Source of the DNA: Elephas maximus indicus
Taxonomy: Eukaryota; Chordata; Mammalia; Proboscidea; Elephantidae
Reading direction: 5' to 3'
Length of the DNA: 64,000 bases
Assembly: GCF_024166365.1 (NCBI RefSeq)
Contig: NC_064821.1
Location: 49,503,093-49,567,092, forward strand
The position numbers and the translations under genes were made by a program. A model generated the notes under the pieces. The model did not search any database. It saw only the letters and a program-made list of their open reading frames with translations, and had not been told where the DNA came from. Positions 58,708-64,000 of this stretch are shown piece by piece. The number at the start of each line of letters is the position of its first letter. The first letter of the stretch is position 1.

Positions 58708-59517
58708 GTGAGTTCTGGGGAGAACTGGGTTATTCTAACCGTAAATGGGTGAAGCTTGACATGAATTGTTTGGGGACCAGCTGTGTGTGGCGGAGCTGTG
58801 GTTTCTCAATGAAGGAAGAAAGGTGGCAGAGGAGGCCAAGGGACTGAGCCCTAGGAGGCATCCTAAGGCCCTGCTCTACTGTTGCTGGGCCCTTCCTGTG
58901 TACATATGTGGGTTTTCAAGAATTGGATGCCTGGGGTTACCTTCCTTATGGGACTCTCAGAACTGGCCCCATGGGGTGTTAACATCACCACCCTGGTCTT
59001 TGGTGCTCTGTGTTGAGTGACAGAGCCTCCTGACCAGAGCCTGAAGACGGTGCAGCTCTGGCTGTGGAGGCTGAGACCTAGCCCTCCAGCGCCATCCTTC
59101 TGCCACTCTCTTAACAGTTTTCTTGACTTCCCCCAGATACTGGAGCATTTTCTGTGCCGTTCTGAAACTGCAGCTCCACCTCTCACATTGTGTTATGGGT
59201 TAGAAAAAGGGGGAGAGAGTTTGTAGGTGAAGGTCCTGACTGTTTATGGGATCCTGTGTGGTGTTGGTGCTCTCCTGATGTCACCAAAGGTATGACATTG
59301 GGGAAAGTGAGTCCAGCTGGATCCTGTACAGGGTCTTCAGATCCATTTTTACCCCCAGTGAGGAATGCTTTTGCCTTGAGGCTTTCATGTATGTGGAAAA
59401 CATGAATCCCCAGTCTAGGTCCTTGTCTTCCCACGTGTGCCTAGGGTCCCTGTAATTTTTGACTTTCTTCCGTAGCCTTGAATTAGAATCTAAAATTCAG
59501 TTGCTCTTGTTTTGCTA
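58708..59517 (+). other. Unique GC-moderate sequence, no gene recognised
   Basis: Low repeat content and several short frames (for example 58766-59020) without recognisable domains. No KRAB-box or zinc-finger signature. Confidence 0.4.
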
Positions 59518-59716
59518 AGCTACTGCTGTCAAGTTAGTCTGACTGATACCAACCCTATGGAACGGGGTAGAACTGTCCCTCAGGGTTTCCAAAGCTGTAA
59601 ATCTTTACGGTAACAGAGTACCACATCTTTCTCCCAAGGAGCAGCTGGTGGGTTCGAACTACTGACTTCTTGGTTAGCAACCAGGCACTTCAACTACTGT
59701 GCCACCAGGGCTCCTT
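59518..59716 (-). mobile_element. AfroSINE
   Basis: Minus-strand copy, 'gctactgctgtcaagttagt' to 'actgtgccaccagggctcc'. Confidence 0.9.
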
Positions 59717-60172
59717 TCTCTTTTGCTAGAGAAGTTCAACATATGAGATGTGTGTGTTTAAGCTTTTGGGTTTACAGTTTCCATTGGAAGAAAATTTCTG
59801 GATCATTTGGCGTGTTTCTACTGAGAGTTTTTTACTTTAATGGATATAAACTCAAACACTGAGGAATGCCTATTTTAACATGTAAAAGTAAAAGTTACTC
59901 CAAAGCTTAGTTAAATCTTGGGAAGGTTCTTAAACATTCCTATTACATTTAACAAGTCATGCCAGAGCCCCTAATGTGTTAAATATTTTAGCCATTTTAA
60001 AGAAATATTTTCCCGGCTGAGATAAAATGGGTGTACAGACTCTGATATCCCTGACTGCTGTGTTTTGAAAGAGCTCTAATTTATACATTGTGATTTGTAC
60101 GAGTGTATTCGACCGTTTAATAACAGTTGGGTCCCAGATGATTAAGGTTTAAATGGTTTTATTATTGTTCTT
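59717..60172. other. No gene seen
   Basis: AT-rich unique sequence. Confidence 0.4.
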
Positions 60173-60311
60173 ACTGTGTGTTATCGAGTTGATTCCAGCT
60201 CATAGTGACCCTGTAGCACAAAGTAGAACTGCTGCATAGCGTTTCCAATGCGGTGATCTGGAAGCAGACTGCCACATCTTTTTCCCATGGAGCAGCTTGT
60301 GGGTTCAAACG
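60173..60311 (-). mobile_element. AfroSINE fragment
   Basis: Minus-strand, 'gtgtgttatcgagttgattc' to 'cagcttgtgggttcaaacg'. The head is missing. Confidence 0.85.
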
Positions 60312-60782
60312 AGAATTCCAAGTAAAAGCACTTAATATCTCATTTGACTTTTATCATATAAAAGTACGATACATATAGCTTAATGAAATTATTTTTTTCC
60401 AATAGATACAATACCTTCAAAGTTTGAAACTCACTGTGAGCTTTAAGAGTGTATTTTATGAAGACTTGTTCCTAGTTTTGTCCACATCCAGCCCACCCCT
60501 CTTCCCCCAGCTTCCTTTCAGTAACCAGCTTTATTACTTCCTGAAGTGCCTTGCCAGTGTTTATGTAGAAGCAAGCAAATAGAAATAGAAACTTTTTATT
60601 TCGCCTAGTTGGTTACACAAAAGATAGTATGGAATTTATACTTAACTTTTTGATGAACAAATTATCCTGGTGATCTTTTCATAGCAATATATAGAGAGCT
60701 TAAAACTAAATTCTTATAAAACTCCAGGATACTACATACGATTGATCTTAGTTTTTTTGTTTCTTTGGTTGGTTGGAGCCCG
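60312..60782. other. No gene seen
   Basis: AT-rich unique sequence. Confidence 0.4.
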
Positions 60783-60842
60783 TAGGGGGTTCAAACTCCC
60801 AGCCTTTTGAGTGGCAGTCTAGTGCTTAACCGTTCTCACCAC
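60783..60842 (-). mobile_element. AfroSINE head fragment
   Basis: 'gggttcaaactcccagcct' and 'agtgcttaaccgttctcacc' are the minus-strand head only. Confidence 0.65.
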
Positions 60843-61255
60843 CCCATTACGTTATTCATGAAAAAATTGTTGAATTGGCAAATGTTTTGTTACATATATA
60901 TTTATTGCCATAAATGTACATTTTGCTTGTGGCCATTATTTTGCTTTTACAATGCTTATTTTAGTGAATACGAATGTAAATTTCTAAGATCTGGGCATCA
61001 ACAGTTTGTGTATAGAAGCCCTTCTGAACTAAGATAAGTAAAATTAAAATGAAGGGGTTTTCACATGACTTTATAAAATTGATATATGAAAATTGCATTT
61101 CTTTTCTGTTTTAAATAATGCTTTAAACTTTCTGTTGTGCACTGTATCATAAACAAGGAGTGGGTAAACTCCTGTATAACTTAAATGGTAATCTGAGTCG
61201 CTGATAATAAATAGACCTTGATCAGTTTTTATGGCCTCCCAGTGTGTCTTCTATG
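60843..61255. other. No gene seen
   Basis: AT-rich sequence without recognisable content. Confidence 0.4.
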
Positions 61256-61390
61256 GGCTCCTCAGAGGACAGGCCTGGTGATTTGCCTCCAGAGTCACAG
61301 TCTTGAAAACTCTGCGGAGCAGTTCTGCTGTGCGCACACAGGGTCACCATGAATCGTAATTGACTTGACAAACTCAAGAACAACAACAAT
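61256..61390 (+). mobile_element. AfroSINE with RTE-type tail
   Basis: 'ttgaaaactctgcggagcag', 'gggtcaccatgaatcgtaat' and the end 'caagaacaacaacaa'. Confidence 0.8.
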
Positions 61391-62500
61391 ATAGTGACAT
61401 TGATTATGTGTATCTGTTGTGCAGCTGTTTTCAATATCTTCTGAATTTATTCTTCCGCCAGCAACAGAAACTCAGTATTCCCTGCACAGTGAACCCCCTT
61501 TTCTCCCTCATCCCCATCACTGGTAACCACTAATAAGTTTGGTCAGGATTTCATATAAGTGGAATCATACAGTATTTGTCCTTTTGTGACTGAATTATTT
61601 CACTTAGCATAATGTTTTCAGAGTTCATCTGCGTTCTAGCATCTGTCAGGACTTCATTTCTCTGTATAGCTAAGCTGTATTCCATTGTGTAGATGTACTA
61701 TATTTTGTTCATCCATTCATCTGTTGATGGTGTTACCCGATTAGGGTCCGTGCCCTGGAGCAGTCAAGCCAATGAAACATGCTCCAAGCCAGAAAGAGTG
61801 AGAAAGTTTATTAAGGAGATGCATGCATCACCTCACCGGGGACCCGGCAGCAACACAGGCTGTCTCTATGGAGTCCCAAAGAGCAGTTTTGCATTAGACC
61901 TTATATAGAATCTTACAAACGATACAGGTGTCTTTGTAGTCCCCTGCCAGACATTTCTTTGTTAGGCTAAAGATATATGTATCTGATACCTGGGCTCCAA
62001 CTTTCCTGTGGGGTTTGTATGCCACAGGTAGTCCGGACGGACCAAAAGGTTATTTGCATCAGTTTAGAACAAAGTCATTAACATTTGGTCAAAACAAAGT
62101 CATGAACACAGGTATGTGAAGGAGGCAGGCAGAGAAAGAATAACTTACAGGTTTATCATGGCCTTAGTTATGTTAAGCTCTCAGTTGCCCATTTTGAAAC
62201 CGGAGAAAACATGCTGAGGAGTATTGGGGTCACAATGGGTATTCAGGTTGTTTCCATAATTTGCCTATTGTGAATAGTGCTGCAGTGAATATTGGTGTAC
62301 TGATTCCTGTTTGATTTTCTACTTTTAATTCTTTGGGGATTTGCCTAGGAGTGCGATGGCTGGGCCATACCATAGTTCCGTAGTCAATTTTTTAAGGAAC
62401 TGCCAAACTTTTCCACAATGCCTGTACAATTTTGCTTTCCCATGAGCAATGGACGATAGTTTTAGTTTCTCCACATCCTTCCCCTTCCTTTTTGAAGGAT
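61391..62500 (-). mobile_element. Old L1 split by an LTR
   Basis: Minus-strand L1 at 61391-61730 ('cacttagcataatgttttca') continues at 62235-62500 ('gcctattgtgaatagtgctg', 'aggagtgcgatggctgggcc'). Confidence 0.8.
61731..62234 (-). mobile_element. Solo LTR with 4-bp target duplication
   Basis: 504 bp, TGTTACCC...GGTCACA, flanked by atgg (61727-61730 and 62235-62238). On the minus strand it carries a polyadenylation signal (reverse of 'tttattaagg', about 61809) and a TATA-like stretch (reverse of 'ccttatatag'). The 4-bp duplication suits an ERV1-class element. Confidence 0.85.
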
Positions 62501-64000
62501 AATTTTGCTGGATACAGAATTCTGGTTTAGTTATTTTTTCACCCCTCTCAACACTAAATATTTCATTCTACTTTCTCCTTGCTTGTTTTCTTAATATAAG
62601 TTTGATATAATTCTTAACCATGCTGTTCAGTAGGAAGATGATTTTTCCCCCCTCTGGCTTCTTTCAGTATTTTCTATTTGATATACAGTTTGCATATGGT
62701 ATCACTAGTTGTAGTGTTTTGATATTTATCCTGCTTGGTGTTCCCTGAACTTCCTGGTCTTTGGTTTGGTGCTTGTCATTCATTATCTAAATTTCCCACT
62801 CATTATTACCTCAAATATTTCTTCTGTTTGTTTCTACTGTCTTTCTTTTCTGGTATTCTCAGTACATAGGTGGCCCATCTTTAGTAATTGTCCCACGCTT
62901 CTTGGATATTCTGTTCCTTTTTTTTTTCATTGTTTTTTCTCTTTGCATTTCAACTTTAAGAGTTTCTATTACATATCTTCAAGCTCACGGATCTTTCCTA
63001 GGCCGTGTCCTGTCCTTTGATGAGCTCATTAAAGGCATTCTTCTTTTCTGTTACAGTGTTTTTTGATTTCTAGCATTTCCTTTGGTTCGTTTGTTACAGG
63101 TTCCATCTCTCTGCTTACCTTACCCCTGGCATATTTATTATAGTTATTTGGGATTTTTGGTCTGATAATTCCAAAATCTGTGCCATATCTTAGACTGATT
63201 TTCATATTTGCTCTGTCTCTTCAAGCTGTATTTTTGATTTTAGTGTGCCCAGTAGCTTTTTGTTGGCAGTTGGAGATTAAGTACTAAGTAAAAGGGAATG
63301 AGGTAAATAAATAGGCTTTAGTGTGAGGTTTTATCTTTTTCTGGCTAGAAGTTAGCTTGTGTTTGCTGTAGGTGTCATTGCTCTGATCTTGTTTTTTCAT
63401 CCCTGTCATGTCTGGGTTTCATAGAAACTTCTTAAATCAGATCTGAGAGTTGGGAGTTCTTTCTCCTGCAATCTTGTTATTATATAAGAGCCCAATTGAT
63501 GTAGTGGTGAAGTGTGGACAAAGGGAAAGCCTGGTGAAGCCCAATGATTAAATCTCAGTCTTTTAGTGAGCCTGTGCCCCTGGGCAGTGACAGGCCATGT
63601 GCTTTTCTGCTTTGGCTCCACCCACTTTGGTGAGACAGGAACCCTAGATGGGTCTAGAGTTGGGTTTTTCACTACTGTAGATCAGTTAGACTTTAGTTAA
63701 ATATGTTTCTTTGAGGGCAGGCCTTATCAGAGAGAACAGAATCCTCTGGGAAATTTTAGAAATGACTGGTTTTCCTCTTCCCCCCCACTGGAAGGAAACA
63801 CAAGGAGATTTTTCTCTGATGGTCACACTGAGGAACTGATAGGGTTGCTTCAGGTAGAACTCAAAAGACTGTGTGGGTCCCCCTACCATTGGGCCTCCCT
63901 GGCATTTTTGACCCTGAAGTTTGTCAACATTGAGCCTCCAGCAATTCATTAATTGCATTAAGTTTTCCTACGCTGATACTGATCCTAGAGGTAGTTTCTG
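62501..64000 (-). repeat. Old L1 remnants to the window end
   Basis: T-rich ancient L1 character on the minus strand ('ttattacctcaaatatttct', 'ctgtctcttcaagctgtatt'). 63485-63560 may hold a degraded SINE head. Frames at 63406-63672 and 63686-63958 show no domain. UBE4B was not recognised. Confidence 0.35.

Noticed and set aside
13875..61390. Many regularly recurring similar blocks that could suggest an array
   Set aside because: Spacing is irregular, both orientations occur, and each block is a SINE or RTE copy. Not a CRISPR or satellite array.
58708..64000. Possible KRAB, zinc-finger or UBE4B coding exons after the candidate exon
   Set aside because: No KRAB box, C2H2 finger or UBE4B N-terminal sequence could be read in any frame.

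Overview
This is nuclear DNA from a placental mammal, and the repeats point to an afrotherian, most likely an elephant or close relative. The tRNA-derived SINEs have the afrotherian AfroSINE layout. Their 3' tail is shared with an RTE-class LINE ending in (AAC)n, and both families are abundant. A recent L1 lineage, ERVL/MaLR and ERV1-like LTRs, MIRs and MER5-like elements make up most of the rest. There is no operon-like layout, CRISPR array or prokaryotic feature. All family names rest on recognition by eye and memory, not on a database search.

Region 1 (1-13.8 kb) is the 3' half of NMNAT1, nuclear NMN adenylyltransferase, on the + strand. The window opens in the intron before exon 3. Exons 3, 4 and 5 (7886-8069, 11345-11487, 11961-12361) join in frame with good splice sites, reach a stop codon and are followed by a 3' UTR. 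The N-terminal exon with the start codon and first ATP-binding motif is not in the window. The introns hold an L1 nest flanked by a 16-bp target duplication, SINEs, an RTE tail and an internally deleted RTE ending about 150 bp before exon 4.

Region 2 (13.8-24.2 kb) is the NMNAT1-RBP7 intergenic interval, with SINEs, an RTE-in-L1 nest and a MaLR-type LTR with a 5-bp target duplication. At 23.48-24.18 kb a CpG-rich promoter leads into exon 1 of RBP7. NMNAT1 followed by RBP7 on the same strand matches human 1p36.22. In this copy the RBP7 initiator position reads AGG instead of ATG, the 5' splice site is weak, and exons 2-4 were not recognised in the following 40 kb.

Region 3 (24-48.8 kb) is dominated by mobile elements. 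It holds an ERV1-like LTR inside a SINE and an L1 with a 405-codon open ORF2 end. It also holds a near-full-length RTE facing an inverted RTE copy, and an ERVL remnant (gag, integrase-dUTPase, 3' LTR) broken by a 3'-truncated RTE. Further on are an RTE with a twin-priming inversion and a 10-bp target duplication, and a solo LTR of the same family as the ERVL LTR.

Region 4 (48.8-64 kb) has a second CpG-rich, promoter-like stretch near 51.5 kb that I could not assign to a gene. A spliced-exon-like segment that could belong to it lies at 58.46 kb. There is another internally deleted RTE, a three-layer L1/SINE/LTR nest, an LTR inside an L1, and old L1 remnants to the window end. UBE4B, the next human neighbour, was not recognised.
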